A stretch of DNA of 64,000 nt from Pseudofrankia sp. DC12 (GTDB lineage Bacteria; Actinomycetota; Actinomycetes; Frankiales; Frankiaceae), in contig NZ_KQ031391.1 in NCBI RefSeq assembly GCF_000966285.1, forward strand, positions 306,978 through 370,977, read 5' to 3'. The position numbers were made by a program, and so were the translations under genes. The notes under the pieces are model-generated. The model did no database searches. It saw nothing but the letters and a program-made list of their open reading frames with translations, and was not told the origin of the DNA. Below are positions 8,769 to 20,158 of this stretch, in pieces. How positions within the stretch are numbered: the first letter of the stretch is position 1; every line of letters begins with the position of its first letter.

Positions 8769-9113
8769 GTGACTAGTCCGATGGCCACCCCGCTCTACGA
8801 GCTCAAGGCCCAGTTCTTCCGCTCCCTCGCGCATCCGGCTCGTATCCGGGTGCTGGAGCTCCTGCGCAAGGGGGAACGTTCCGTCGGGGAGCTGGTCGGG
8901 GACGTCGGCCTCGAGGCGTCGCACCTGTCCCAGCAGCTGGGCGTGCTGCGCCGGGCCGGGCTCGTGACGACACGCAAGCAGGGCACGACCGTCTACTACG
9001 CGCTGTCGACGCCGCTGCTCGCCGACCTGCTCGACCAGACCCGCCTGATCCTCACCGGTGTCCTGAACGAGCAGGCGGAGATCCTGCGGGACCTGCTCGA
9101 CGCCCATCGCTGA
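8769..9113 (+). CDS. ArsR-family winged-helix regulator
   Basis: A protein of 114 residues (or 110 from the second Met). The fold is a single winged-helix domain: FFRSLAHPARIRVLELL, GERSVGELVGDVGLEASHLSQQLGVLRRAGLV as helix-turn-helix, and TTVYYALS as wing. The metal-binding CXC of ArsR/SmtB is missing, so it belongs with non-metal members such as those sensing redox state or small molecules. Helix LADLLDQTRLILTGVLNEQ probably dimerises. A relatively AT-rich stretch at 8610-8660 (ACAATGTCGTAAGATTCG) may hold its promoter and its own operator. No transporter or enzyme sits directly beside it. Confidence 0.88.
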   Translation: MTSPMATPLYELKAQFFRSLAHPARIRVLELLRKGERSVGELVGDVGLEASHLSQQLGVLRRAGLVTTRKQGTTVYYALSTPLLADLLDQTRLILTGVLNEQAEILRDLLDAHR

Positions 9114-9174
9114 CCCGGTTCCCCAGGCGCGCCGAAGCGCCTGCAAGCCAGTCAGCTCAAGTCCAGGCGAACGA

Positions 9175-9202
9175 AGCCCGGGCGTCCTCGGACGCCCGGG
9201 CT
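9175..9202 (-). terminator. Strong hairpin between convergent ArsR and DUF3073 genes
   Basis: AGCCCGGGCGTC pairs perfectly with GACGCCCGGGCT around a CTCG loop, 26 bases after the DUF3073 stop. A weaker hairpin (CAGGCGC/GCGCCTG, 9124-9143) serves the ArsR side. Confidence 0.7.
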
Positions 9203-9227
9203 CTCGCCGCCGGAACCGCGCGGGAAC

Positions 9228-9440
9228 TCAGTAGGACGAGGCTCGCGCCTCGTCCTCCTCGTCCTCGTACTGGTCGCCCCAGCCGGCGTGGCCGTCCACG
9301 CCGTCCGTCTGGTCGCCGAAGCCGTCGTCCGTCACGGCCCCGAGGTCGGCGCGCAGCCGGTCGAGATCGATGTTCGGCGACTGGTACTTGAGCTCCCGGG
9401 CAACCCTCGTCTGCTTCGCCTTGGCCCGACCCCGCCCCAT
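9228..9440 (-). CDS. DUF3073 family protein
   Basis: A 70-residue protein starting at MGRGRAKAKQTRVARELKYQ, the hallmark N-terminus of DUF3073, with AAGGGAG 8 bases upstream. The conserved block SPNIDLDRLRADLG follows, then a very acidic tail (DQYEDEEDEARASSY). The in-frame 59 codons upstream do not resemble the family and are left out. DUF3073 is widespread in actinobacteria and of unknown function; the basic head and acidic tail suggest a nucleic-acid or ribosome-associated role, which is inference. Confidence 0.9.
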   Translation of the reverse strand: MGRGRAKAKQTRVARELKYQSPNIDLDRLRADLGAVTDDGFGDQTDGVDGHAGWGDQYEDEEDEARASSY

Positions 9441-9892
9441 GGCCCGACTCCCTTCCGCGACGCGGGGGGCCCGCCGCCGCGCGTCGTGCTTGTCGCCCGT
9501 GCCTGCCACCTGCGACGGTGCCGCCTCTGCGAAGGCGGCACCGTGCACGGCGTGACGCCGCCGCCCATGAGACGACGCCACCATCACAATCCCGTCGGCC
9601 GTCCACACACGCACCACTCGGCACGCCGCTGTCCCGCCACACGGCCCGCCGCTCAGCCCGCCGTAAGGCTGCCCGCCGTGCCCCGCGCGGTCACGTCGTC
9701 AGTGGCCGACCGCTGAATACCTTACAACCTTCTCAGATTGTGAGCGTTGCGGTGAGCGGCGTTGCGGCCCGCCACGCCCGGGGGCTTCGGTCCCGCCCGG
9801 CCCGGCGCCGCGGGGCGTCATCTCCCGTCCGGCGGCGGGCCCACCGGCGGGACGGCGGTAGCCGAGTGCGGCGAAGATGCCACACTGAGGGC

Positions 9893-10285
9893 GTGACGGA
9901 CGAGCGCAACGTCCTCGGCGGCCCGCTGGAGCCGTGCGGGACTGACCCGATGACCGGTTTCTCCCGGGATGGCTGCTGCACCAGCGGGCCGGAGGATCTC
10001 GGTAGCCACACCGTCTGCGCCGTGGTCACCAAGGAGTTCCTGGATCATCAGCGCGAGGTCGGCAACGACCTGTCCACCCCGCGCCCCGAGTGGGCCTTCC
10101 CGGGGCTGCGGCCCGGCGACAGGTGGTGCGTTGTCGCCGCCCGCTGGCTGCAGGCCTACCGGGCCGGCGTCGCCGCCCCGGTGGTCCTCGCGTCCACGAA
10201 CGCCCGCGCACTGGAGCTCGTCCCGCTCGACGCGCTGCGCGAGCACGCCGTCGACGTCCCAGCCGACCCCCGGTCGCTGACCTGA
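9893..10285 (+). CDS. DUF2237 family protein
   Basis: From a GTG start the product is 130 residues. NVLGGPLEPCGTDPMTGFSRDGCC, SHTVCAVVTKEFLDHQ, GNDLSTPRPEWAFPGLRPGDRWCVVAARW and a C-terminal PVVLASTNARALELVPLDALREHA match DUF2237 from end to end. The family has conserved Cys and His residues suggesting a bound metal or redox role, but its function is not known. The upstream frame to 9518 is rich in Arg and lacks family similarity, so the shorter start is preferred. No operon partner is evident. Confidence 0.88.
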   Translation: MTDERNVLGGPLEPCGTDPMTGFSRDGCCTSGPEDLGSHTVCAVVTKEFLDHQREVGNDLSTPRPEWAFPGLRPGDRWCVVAARWLQAYRAGVAAPVVLASTNARALELVPLDALREHAVDVPADPRSLT

Positions 10286-10541
10286 CCGTCGGCCGCCTGG
10301 CTAGAAGGCTTGGTCGGCGAAAGCCGTGAAGATCGAGTAAAATTGACGTAGCGTGACGAACATCCGCTCCACGGCGCGCGACGCAAGCGCACCTGACCAG
10401 CAGTTTCGGCGTTAAGCCTTGGTCATCATCACTAGGCGTAGCGGATGGCGGCGATCGGCCGGCAGATCGCAGGTCCCTGCGTGAGCCTGCCCTCGGTCCG
10501 GAACCAGCGCGCATGCCTCGTCGGGCTGGGGCGGAGCCCCG

Positions 10542-10970
10542 TCAGCCCTCGATCCAGCCGTTCTTCTCGGCCAGGCGGGTCATCCCGCGCCGCACCGCGA
10601 GGATCTGGGCACCGGTCAGGGTCGGCTCGGTCTGCAGCAGGATCTCGGTGACCTCCCGGGAGAACTCCTTCGTCGACGGGACGTAGAAGAAGTCCTCACC
10701 CTCGTCGCCGGGCTCCCGCACGGCACCGTCCTCGGCCGGCGTGGCGGGCGTGGGGGCACCGGGTGCGGACCGCACCAGCCGGGCGCCCGTCGCCTTCGGC
10801 CCGCGGTCACCCTGCTCCACCTCGAACTCCATGGTCACGCCAGCCGTCACGACGTGCTTGTCGACCAGCAGGTCATTGGCGTGCAGAAAGATGTCCTCCC
10901 CGCCGCCGGTAGGCGCGATGAACCCGTAGCCCCGAACCTGGTCGAACCTCAACACCCTGCCTGTGCGCAC
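10542..10970 (-). CDS. Cold-shock-domain protein with C-terminal extension
   Basis: A 142-residue protein starting at GTG. Residues 1-66 form an S1-like cold-shock domain: GRVLRFDQVRGYGFIAP holds RNP1 and EDIFLHANDL holds RNP2. CspA-type proteins usually stop near residue 67-70; here an acidic linker and a conserved-looking helical tail (FSREVTEILLQTEPTLTGAQILAVRRGMTRLAEKNGWIEG) follow. Binding of single-stranded RNA or DNA is the family role; the tail may add a protein contact. Convergent genes and a 256-base gap with the AT-rich stretch GAGTAAAATTGACG lie on its 3' side. Confidence 0.88.
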   Translation of the reverse strand: MRTGRVLRFDQVRGYGFIAPTGGGEDIFLHANDLLVDKHVVTAGVTMEFEVEQGDRGPKATGARLVRSAPGAPTPATPAEDGAVREPGDEGEDFFYVPSTKEFSREVTEILLQTEPTLTGAQILAVRRGMTRLAEKNGWIEG

Positions 10971-11117
10971 ACATCACCCCGTAAAGCACCGAACACCGGA
11001 CCGGTGGCTCTCGTCCTCACGCCTGCAAGCACGCTCGTCCTCACGCCCATCGGCGCGCAGGACGTCACACGGTCAACGCACGAGTCTAGCCGAGGCCGGT
11101 CAGGTCCAGCTCCGGTG

Positions 11118-13800
<2,683 letters not shown>

Positions 13801-13847
13801 GCCACCCGCGCCGGCCCACCGCTCGCCACCCGGACACGACGGGCTGA

Positions 13848-13888
13848 CCGCCCGCCGCCGGACTTCCCGTCCGGTGGCGGGCGGTTTT
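13848..13888 (+). terminator. Rho-independent terminator after mdh
   Basis: CCGCCCGCCGCCGGAC pairs with GTCCGGTGGCGGGCGG (one G-T pair) around a short CTTCC-type loop and is followed by TTTT, 47 bases after the mdh stop. Confidence 0.85.
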
Positions 13889-13983
13889 CGGTTCGCGCCC
13901 TGCCCCGAACAGCTCAAGCCCCCATCAGCGGTGGCGGGGCGGCGGGCGGCGGGGTAGACCTCCAGACACGACGGAGGTGGGCG

Positions 13984-15609
13984 ATGGACGCGATCACTAC
14001 CGTTCCGGTGCCGGTCAACGAGCCGGTGCGGACGTACCCGGCCGGGAGCGCCGCGCGGGCGGCGCTGGCCGCGCGCTGCGACGAGCTGGCCGCCGGGCCC
14101 GTCGAGCTGACCGCGGCGATCGGCGGGGAGCGCAGGCCCGGCGGCGGACCGGCCGTGGACGTCGTGATGCCGCACGACCACAAGCACGTCCTCGGCACGT
14201 TCCACGCGGCCACCGAGGACGACACCCGGGCGGCGCTGGCCGCGGCACGGGCCGCGGCGCCGGGCTGGCGGGCGCTGGGCCTCGACGGCCGGGCGGCGGT
14301 GTTCCTGCGGGCGGCCGAGCTGCTGGCCGGGCCCTGGCGGGACACGTTGAACGCGGCGACCATGCTCGGGCAGAGCAAGGTCGCGCACGAGGCCGAGATC
14401 GACGCCGCCTGCGAGCTGATCGACTTCTGGCGGTTCAACGTCGCCTTCGCCCGCCAGATCCTCGCCGAACAGCCGGCCTCCTCGTCCGGTGTCTGGAACC
14501 GGACCGACTACCGGCCGCTGGAGGGCTTCGTCTACGCGATCAGCCCGTTCAACTTCACCTCGATCGCCGGGAACCTGCCGACGGCTCCCGGGCTGATGGG
14601 CAATGTCGTCCTCTGGAAGCCAGCCCCCACCCAGCAGCTCGCCGCGCATTTCCTGATGGACCTGCTCGAAGCGGCCGGGCTGCCACCTGGCGTGATCTCG
14701 ATGCTTCCGGGCGACGGCCGGGCCGTCTCAGCCGTGGCGCTGGCCGAGCCTGACCTCGCTGGCATCCATTTCACCGGCTCCACGGCGACCTTCCAGCGGC
14801 TGTGGCGCCAGGTGGGCGAGCGGATCGGGCAGTACCGCGGCTATCCGCGCCTCGTCGGCGAGACCGGCGGCAAGGACTTCGTGCTGGCGCATCCGTCGGC
14901 GGACCCGGCGGTGCTGCGCGCGGCGCTGCTGCGCGGCGCGTTCGAGTACCAGGGCCAGAAGTGCAGCGCCGCGTCCCGCGCTTATGTGGCGCGCTCGGTG
15001 TGGGACCGGGTGCGTGACGATCTCGTCGGGGCCACTGAGGCGCTGGTCGAGGGCGACGTCACGGACCCGGGGGTCTTCCTCGGCGCGCTCATCGACGCCC
15101 GCGCCTTCGCCCGGGTGACGGGGGCTCTGGAACGGGCCCGGCGGGTCGACTCGCTGGCCGTGCTGGCCGGCGGGCGGGCCGACGACAGCCGCGGCTGGTT
15201 CGTCCGCCCGACGGTTCTCGTCGGTTCGGACCCGGTGGACGAGGCCTTCACCACCGAGTACTTCGGACCGCTGCTCGCCGTCCACGTGTATGCCGACTCC
15301 GACTACGACCGGGTGGTCGCCGGCCTGGCCGAACCCACGGCGAACCGCTATGCGCTGACTGGAGCGGTCATCGCCGAGGACCGGGCCGCCGCCGGCGCGG
15401 CGGCCGAGACACTGCGGTACGCCGCCGGCAACTTCTACGTCAATGACAAGCCGACCGGCGCCGTCGTGGGCCAACAGCCGTTCGGCGGCGCCCGCGCGTC
15501 GGGCACCGACGACAAGGCCGGCTCACCGCTGAACCTGCTGCGCTGGACCGCTCCCCGCACGCTCAAGGAGAACCTGCGCCCGCCCACGGACCACCGCTAC
15601 CCGGCCTGA
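13984..15609 (+). CDS. pruA: L-glutamate gamma-semialdehyde dehydrogenase
   Basis: The 541-residue protein starts 5 bases after GGAGGTGGG. It is an aldehyde dehydrogenase of the delta-1-pyrroline-5-carboxylate type, oxidising glutamate semialdehyde to glutamate with NAD in proline and arginine breakdown. PFNFTSIAGNLPTAP, HFTGST, LVGETGGKDF with the general-base Glu, and YQGQKCSAASRAYV with catalytic C327 are diagnostic. The end (QQPFGGARASGTDDKAGS) is the substrate and oligomer loop. Proline dehydrogenase is not next to it. NAD-GDH and GabT at 32-37 kb would handle related metabolites. Confidence 0.93.
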   Translation: MDAITTVPVPVNEPVRTYPAGSAARAALAARCDELAAGPVELTAAIGGERRPGGGPAVDVVMPHDHKHVLGTFHAATEDDTRAALAAARAAAPGWRALGLDGRAAVFLRAAELLAGPWRDTLNAATMLGQSKVAHEAEIDAACELIDFWRFNVAFARQILAEQPASSSGVWNRTDYRPLEGFVYAISPFNFTSIAGNLPTAPGLMGNVVLWKPAPTQQLAAHFLMDLLEAAGLPPGVISMLPGDGRAVSAVALAEPDLAGIHFTGSTATFQRLWRQVGERIGQYRGYPRLVGETGGKDFVLAHPSADPAVLRAALLRGAFEYQGQKCSAASRAYVARSVWDRVRDDLVGATEALVEGDVTDPGVFLGALIDARAFARVTGALERARRVDSLAVLAGGRADDSRGWFVRPTVLVGSDPVDEAFTTEYFGPLLAVHVYADSDYDRVVAGLAEPTANRYALTGAVIAEDRAAAGAAAETLRYAAGNFYVNDKPTGAVVGQQPFGGARASGTDDKAGSPLNLLRWTAPRTLKENLRPPTDHRYPA

Positions 15610-15744
15610 CCGCGCCATTTTGACCGCCGTATTGGCGCAGAACCGGGCCACGGCCACGGAAAGCGCCGGTGTGAGTTCGGTCTGAAACTCAGTTTTGATA
15701 ACTCCGAAACCGGGCGCGGCGAGGACTGCAGCACCCTTGTTCAT

Positions 15745-17028
15745 GTGATGGACATTGGGTCGCACGCGACCGCCGCCTGGCGCGACGCCGCTGCCCGGTG
15801 CCCGAAGACGATGGCCCACGGCCCCTGCGCGGGTGTCGGGGCGGACGGCGCATGCGAGGTCCCCGGCTTCGGGACCTGCGCGTTCCTGGACGTCGCCGCC
15901 GTCGACTGGCCGTACGCGCGGACCCTCGGCGCCGCCGCGCCCGGCTCGGACGGGGCCGCGGCCACCAGCCAGGAGCGCCACCCGGCCGTCGCCACGTTCC
16001 TCGCCGCCGCGGGGACACGGCCGGTCGTCGTGGCCGACCTGCCCACGGCACCGCTGTCGGCGGCCAGCCTGCTGGCCAGCGCCGCGACGCTCGCCGGTGC
16101 GGCCGACGCCTGCCTGCTGGGCGACCATGGCGGCGCCCGGGTCCAGTTCCCGCCGTCCTACCGGGCCCGGCTGCTCGCCGACGCGGGCGTCCCGGCCTGG
16201 GTGGGCATCAACTGCCGGGACCGCAACCGGGTCGCGATCGAGGGCGAGATCGCCGCCTGCCTCGACGCCGGGGCGGTCGCGGTCCACTGCGTGACCGGCG
16301 ACCATCCGGCCCTCGGCCACCGCCCGGACGCGGCGGCGGTCTTCGACCTCGACAGCGTCGGCGTGGTCGCGCTGACCGCCGCGGCGGCGGCCGGCGGCGG
16401 CGGCGCGCTGTGCTCGGTGTCGCACGCCCCGGCGACGCCTCCGACGGACAGGCGACTGGCCCGGCTGCTCACCAAGATCGACGCAGGGGCGGACGTCGTG
16501 TTCGTCGACCACTGCGGCGGCCCCGGGCCGGTCGCGGACGCCGTCGGCGAGCTGCGCGCGGCCGGGTTCGGCGGGCTGGTGCTCGCCTGTGTCCCGGTCG
16601 TCACGAGCGCCGCGTCGGCGGCCGTCGTCGCCTCGTTCGCGGGCGACCGGCTGCCGGCCGGGTACCTCGACCGGATCACGGGCGGCACCGCCGCCGACTG
16701 GATGCCGCACGCGAACGGCCACGGCCCGGCCGTCCTGACGGCGGCCGAGACCGCCGAGATCGAGACGGCCGAGATCGAGACGGCCGAGATCGAGACGGCC
16801 GGGATCGCGGAGGGCACGGAGCTCGCCGAACGGATGCTGGAGATCCCCGGCGTCGACGGCGTGAACCTCTCGGGTGGCGCGCCGCCCGGCCAGGAGGTGG
16901 CGCTGGCCGCGGCCATGGCCGAGATCGCGCGCCGCGTGCTGAGCGCGTCCGGGCCGCCCGCCCGCCGCCGGTCCCGCGGGCCGGCCGCGCGGGTGGGGAC
17001 TGCTGTACCGGGAGCATCAGGCGCATGA
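15745..17028 (+). CDS. MetF-like methylenetetrahydrofolate reductase-family protein with N-terminal Cys domain
   Basis: Start is GTG 15745 or the next codon ATG; 427 residues. Residues about 19-50 (CPKTMAHGPCAGV, GACEV, TCAFLD) look like the Cys-rich MTHFR C-terminal domain (PF12225), here at the front. A TIM-barrel part follows, with GDH, GINCRDRNR and AVHCVTGDHP, resembling MetF in its folate/flavin-binding region. Such proteins can move one-carbon groups to or from tetrahydrofolate in demethylation pathways; that role is inferred. Residues about 337-352 hold an Ala-Glu-Ile-Glu-Thr repeat. Its stop overlaps a 52-codon ORF, leading into the amidohydrolase and ABC transporter. Confidence 0.7.
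   Translation: MMDIGSHATAAWRDAAARCPKTMAHGPCAGVGADGACEVPGFGTCAFLDVAAVDWPYARTLGAAAPGSDGAAATSQERHPAVATFLAAAGTRPVVVADLPTAPLSAASLLASAATLAGAADACLLGDHGGARVQFPPSYRARLLADAGVPAWVGINCRDRNRVAIEGEIAACLDAGAVAVHCVTGDHPALGHRPDAAAVFDLDSVGVVALTAAAAAGGGGALCSVSHAPATPPTDRRLARLLTKIDAGADVVFVDHCGGPGPVADAVGELRAAGFGGLVLACVPVVTSAASAAVVASFAGDRLPAGYLDRITGGTAADWMPHANGHGPAVLTAAETAEIETAEIETAEIETAGIAEGTELAERMLEIPGVDGVNLSGGAPPGQEVALAAAMAEIARRVLSASGPPARRRSRGPAARVGTAVPGASGA
16753..16812 (+). repeat. In-frame 15-bp tandem repeat in the MetF-like gene
   Basis: Three identical copies of GCCGAGATCGAGACG (16753-16797) and a degenerate fourth encode AEIET three times. The unit is a multiple of three, so changes in copy number keep the frame. 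It falls in a probable linker between the barrel core and the last helices. Confidence 0.9.
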
Positions 17029-17183
17029 GTGAATGGGCACGAACCGCCTACGGACGGACGCAGCGGCGCACCGGCGCGGCCAGCGGGACCGGCCGGCCCG
17101 GGACCAGCCCAGGCGGGACAGGCCAGACGGGAGACACGGTGGTCGGACGGCGAGCCGGTACCGGCGGACGGAAGGTCGCATGA
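17025..17183 (+). CDS. Candidate 52-residue coupled ORF
   Basis: The ATG overlaps the stop of the MetF-like gene as ATGA, and its own stop overlaps the ATG of the amidohydrolase as ATGA. GGGAG lies about 9 bases upstream. The product is basic and rich in Gly, Thr and Arg (MSEWARTAYGRTQRRTG at the start) with no recognisable domain. Third-position GC is lower than in the neighbours, weakening the coding case. It may be a translated spacer that couples the two enzymes, or a true small protein. Confidence 0.4.
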   Translation: MSEWARTAYGRTQRRTGAASGTGRPGTSPGGTGQTGDTVVGRRAGTGGRKVA

Positions 17184-18457
17184 GCTGGTTGCGGTCGGCG
17201 CGGACGGCGATGGGCGAGACCGTCGACGTCGAGCTGGTGGACGGGGTCATCGCGCAGGTCATGGCGGCGAGCCCCGCCGGCTCGGCCACCGCGGCCGGGG
17301 CGGGCCCCGGGGACGTCGACCTGTCCGGCCACGTCCTGATGGCGTCGTTCGTCGAGCCGCACGCGCACCTGGACAAGGCGCTGACCGCGTCGCTGGTCCC
17401 GAACCTGACCGGGGACCTGGCCGGCGCGGTCGCCGCGATGGAAACGCTGCGACCGGCGACGGCGCGGGCGGACATCATCGCCCGCGCCGAGGCGGCGCTG
17501 CGGATCCACCTCGCGTTCGGCACAACCCACATCCGGACCCACGTCAACGTGCTGACCGGGGTGGGCCTCGAAGGGCTCGACGCGCTGATCGAGGTCAGGG
17601 AGCGCTGGCGCGGGGTCGTCGACCTGCAGCTCGTCGCGCTCGTCAACGACACGGCCGGCCCGCTGCTGCGCGCGGCGCTGCGCGAGGGCGCGGACGTCGC
17701 CGGCGGCTGCCCGCACATGGAGGACGACCCCGACCGGGCCGTCGCCGCGTGCCTGGACGCGGCCGGCGAGGCCGGGGTGCCGATCGACCTGCACACCGAC
17801 GAGACCCTCAGCCCGGACGCGCTCAGTCTGGTGACGATGGCCGACCTGGTCAGCCGGACCGGCTTCCCTCACGCTGTGACGGCGAGCCACTGCGTGAGCC
17901 TGTCGATGCAGCCGCTCGCCCGCCAGGAGGAGATCGCCGAGCAGGTCGCCGCCGCCGGCATCGCCGTGGTCGCGCTGCCGCAGACCAACCTGTTCCTGCA
18001 GGGCCGCGGCCACCCGGTCGCGACGCCGCGCGGGCTGACCGCCGTCGCCGCGCTGCTGCGCGCCGGGGCGACCGTCGCCGCCGGCGGCGACAACCTGCGC
18101 GACCCGTTCCACCTCGTCGGCCGGGGCGACGCCCTTGAGGTCGCGGCGCTGATGGTCATCGCCGGCCACCTCGACCCGGCCCGCGCGCTGCACACGGTCA
18201 CCGAGGCGCCCCGCGCGGCGCTCGGCCTGCCGACCGTCGACCTGTCCCCCGGCGCGCCCGCCGACCTCGTCGCCATCCCGGGCGCGGACGCGCTCGACGC
18301 CCTGGGCGCCGCCGGCGTCGCCCGCACCGTCTGGCGGGACGGGCGGATCGTCGCCCACACCGTCGTGCACTCCGAGCTCGCCGCACCGCCGGCGGCCCTG
18401 GGCGGGCCGGGGCCGGCCCGTCCGCTGGCGAGCTCCTCCTTCGGACCGAAGGCCTAA
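17180..18457 (+). CDS. Cytosine-deaminase-type amidohydrolase
   Basis: The 425-residue protein starts at MSWLRSARTAMG, just after GGAAGG. It is a metal-dependent amidohydrolase of the CodA/TrzA kind: EPHAHLDKAL gives the HxH metal ligands, DLHTDETL the third His and catalytic Glu, ASHC a further His, and GGDNLRDPF the catalytic Asp. Family members deaminate or hydrolyse rings such as cytosine, isoguanine or triazines; the substrate cannot be told. The C-terminal SPGAPADLVAIPG and VWRDGRIV belong to the composite beta-sandwich. ATGA overlap upstream and a 4-base gap to the ABC ATPase gene show one operon for uptake and hydrolysis of the same compound. Confidence 0.85.
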   Translation: MSWLRSARTAMGETVDVELVDGVIAQVMAASPAGSATAAGAGPGDVDLSGHVLMASFVEPHAHLDKALTASLVPNLTGDLAGAVAAMETLRPATARADIIARAEAALRIHLAFGTTHIRTHVNVLTGVGLEGLDALIEVRERWRGVVDLQLVALVNDTAGPLLRAALREGADVAGGCPHMEDDPDRAVAACLDAAGEAGVPIDLHTDETLSPDALSLVTMADLVSRTGFPHAVTASHCVSLSMQPLARQEEIAEQVAAAGIAVVALPQTNLFLQGRGHPVATPRGLTAVAALLRAGATVAAGGDNLRDPFHLVGRGDALEVAALMVIAGHLDPARALHTVTEAPRAALGLPTVDLSPGAPADLVAIPGADALDALGAAGVARTVWRDGRIVAHTVVHSELAAPPAALGGPGPARPLASSSFGPKA

Positions 18458-18461
18458 GCCG

Positions 18462-19220
18462 ATGACGATGACAACCGAACCCCCGCCCGCGACCACCGCC
18501 GCGCTGCGCTTCGCCGGGGTCAGCAAGAGGTTCAAGGACGGGACGGTCGCGCTCGCGAACGCCGACCTGATGGTCGCGCCCGGCGAGTTCGTCTCCGTCG
18601 TCGGCCCGTCCGGCTGCGGCAAGTCCACCCTGCTGCGGCTGGCCAGCGGCCTGGACGACGTGACCGGCGGCGAGGTCGACGTCCACTCGGAGTCCGTCGG
18701 CTACGTGTTCCAGGACGCCACCCTGCTGCCCTGGCGCAGCGTGCGCGACAACGTCCGGCTGCTCGCCGAGCTGGAGGGCCTGCCCAAGGCCGAGCGCGAG
18801 CAGCGGGTGGCCGCGGCGATCGAGCTGGTCGGGCTGGCCGGCTTCGAGAAGCACCTGCCGCACGAGCTGTCCGGCGGCATGCGGATGCGCACGTCGCTGG
18901 CCCGGTCGATGGTGCTCGCCCCGGACGTCTTCCTGTTCGACGAGCCGTTCGGTGCGCTCGACGAGATCACCCGGGAACGGCTCAACGACGAGCTGCTGCG
19001 GATGTTCACCCAGCAGCGGTTCGCGGCGCTGTTCATCACCCACTCGGTGGCCGAGGCGGTGTTCATGTCGAGCCGGGTGCTGGTGATGAGCCCGCGGCCA
19101 GGCCGGATCAAGGCCGAGGTCAGCGTCCCGTTCCCCTACCCGCGCGTCCCGGAGATCCGGTACAGCGCCGAGTTCGCCGCGCTCTGCGGCGAGGTCTCCC
19201 GCCATCTCAGGGACGAGTGA
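18462..19220 (+). CDS. ABC transporter ATP-binding protein, NitT/TauT family
   Basis: A 252-residue ATPase energising import. VGPSGCGKST is Walker A, VFQDATLLPWRS the Q-loop typical of nitrate/sulfonate/taurine-type importers, LSGGMRMRTSLARSM the signature, VFLFDEPFGALDE Walker B and FITHSVAEAVFMS the switch His. The first 14 residues are a short unconserved leader. It sits 4 bases after the amidohydrolase and overlaps the permease gene start (GTGA), so the ATPase, permease and lipoprotein receptor form one importer. Confidence 0.95.
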   Translation: MTMTTEPPPATTAALRFAGVSKRFKDGTVALANADLMVAPGEFVSVVGPSGCGKSTLLRLASGLDDVTGGEVDVHSESVGYVFQDATLLPWRSVRDNVRLLAELEGLPKAEREQRVAAAIELVGLAGFEKHLPHELSGGMRMRTSLARSMVLAPDVFLFDEPFGALDEITRERLNDELLRMFTQQRFAALFITHSVAEAVFMSSRVLVMSPRPGRIKAEVSVPFPYPRVPEIRYSAEFAALCGEVSRHLRDE

Positions 19221-20158
19221 GGATCATGTCGCTTGACGCCGTGACGCCGGCGGGCTCCGCGCCCGGCGGCACGCTGCCGGTCGTGACCGCCGCGCCGGCA
19301 GTTCCCGACGGCCTGCTGGTGCCGCCCGCGGCCGAGTTCGTGGTGACACAAGGCCAGGCGGGGGCCTTCCGGCTGCGAGGGGCGGTCGGGTTCGTCAACA
19401 AGTTCCTGCTGCCGCTCTCCGTGTTCGCGGTGTTCATCGGCGGCTGGTACCTGGTGACCTGGCTGGCGCTGACGCCGCAGCAGCGCTTCATGCTGCCGTT
19501 CCCGCACGAGGTCGTCAAGGTCGGCTTCCTGGACTGGTCGAGCCTCAAGGACATCCTGGACGCCCTTGAGTACACCTGCATCGTCACGTTCCTGGGCCTG
19601 GCCATCTCGATCGTGCTCGGCGTGCTCGCGGCGATCCTCATGAACCAGGCGAAGTGGCTGGAGAACGGCCTCTACCCGTGGGCCGTCGTCCTGCAGACGG
19701 TGCCGATCCTCGCGCTGACCCCGGTACTCAGCTTCTTCTTCGGGTTCGCGCTGACCAGCCGGACGATCGTCTGTGTCATCATCGCCTTCTTCCCAATCGT
19801 GTCGAACACCTTGTTCGGCCTGCAGTCCGTCGACCGAGGCATGCACGAGCTCTTCTCGCTGCACCGGACCGGCCGCCTCACCCGGCTGTGGAAACTTCAG
19901 CTGCCCGCGGCGATGCCGGCCATGTTCGCCGGGTTCCGCGTCGCCGCCGGGCTCTCGGTGATCGGCGCGATCGTCGGGGAGTTCTTCTTCAAGCAGGGCA
20001 ATGCCGGGCTCGGCACCAACCTGTCGGTGTACGAATCGCGGCTGGAAGGCGAGCGGCTGTGGGCGACGACCATCGTCGCCAGCCTGCTCGGCATCGCCGT
20101 GTTCGTCTTCTTCGGCTGGTTGTCGCGCCGCGTCGTCGGCCGCTGGTACCAGCCCTAG
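19217..20158 (+). CDS. ABC transporter permease, NitT/TauT family
   Basis: The start is GTG 19217, overlapping the ATPase stop, or ATG 19226. The 313-residue protein has about 50 leading cytoplasmic residues and then six likely membrane spans, beginning with FLLPLSVFAVFIGGWYLVTW. The EAA-type cytoplasmic loop that docks on the ATPase is seen around LFSLHRTGRLTRLWKLQLPAAMPAMFAGFRVAAGLSVIGAIVGEFF. This layout is that of TauC/SsuC-like permeases. The receptor gene follows after a 209-base structured gap. Confidence 0.93.
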   Translation: MRIMSLDAVTPAGSAPGGTLPVVTAAPAVPDGLLVPPAAEFVVTQGQAGAFRLRGAVGFVNKFLLPLSVFAVFIGGWYLVTWLALTPQQRFMLPFPHEVVKVGFLDWSSLKDILDALEYTCIVTFLGLAISIVLGVLAAILMNQAKWLENGLYPWAVVLQTVPILALTPVLSFFFGFALTSRTIVCVIIAFFPIVSNTLFGLQSVDRGMHELFSLHRTGRLTRLWKLQLPAAMPAMFAGFRVAAGLSVIGAIVGEFFFKQGNAGLGTNLSVYESRLEGERLWATTIVASLLGIAVFVFFGWLSRRVVGRWYQP

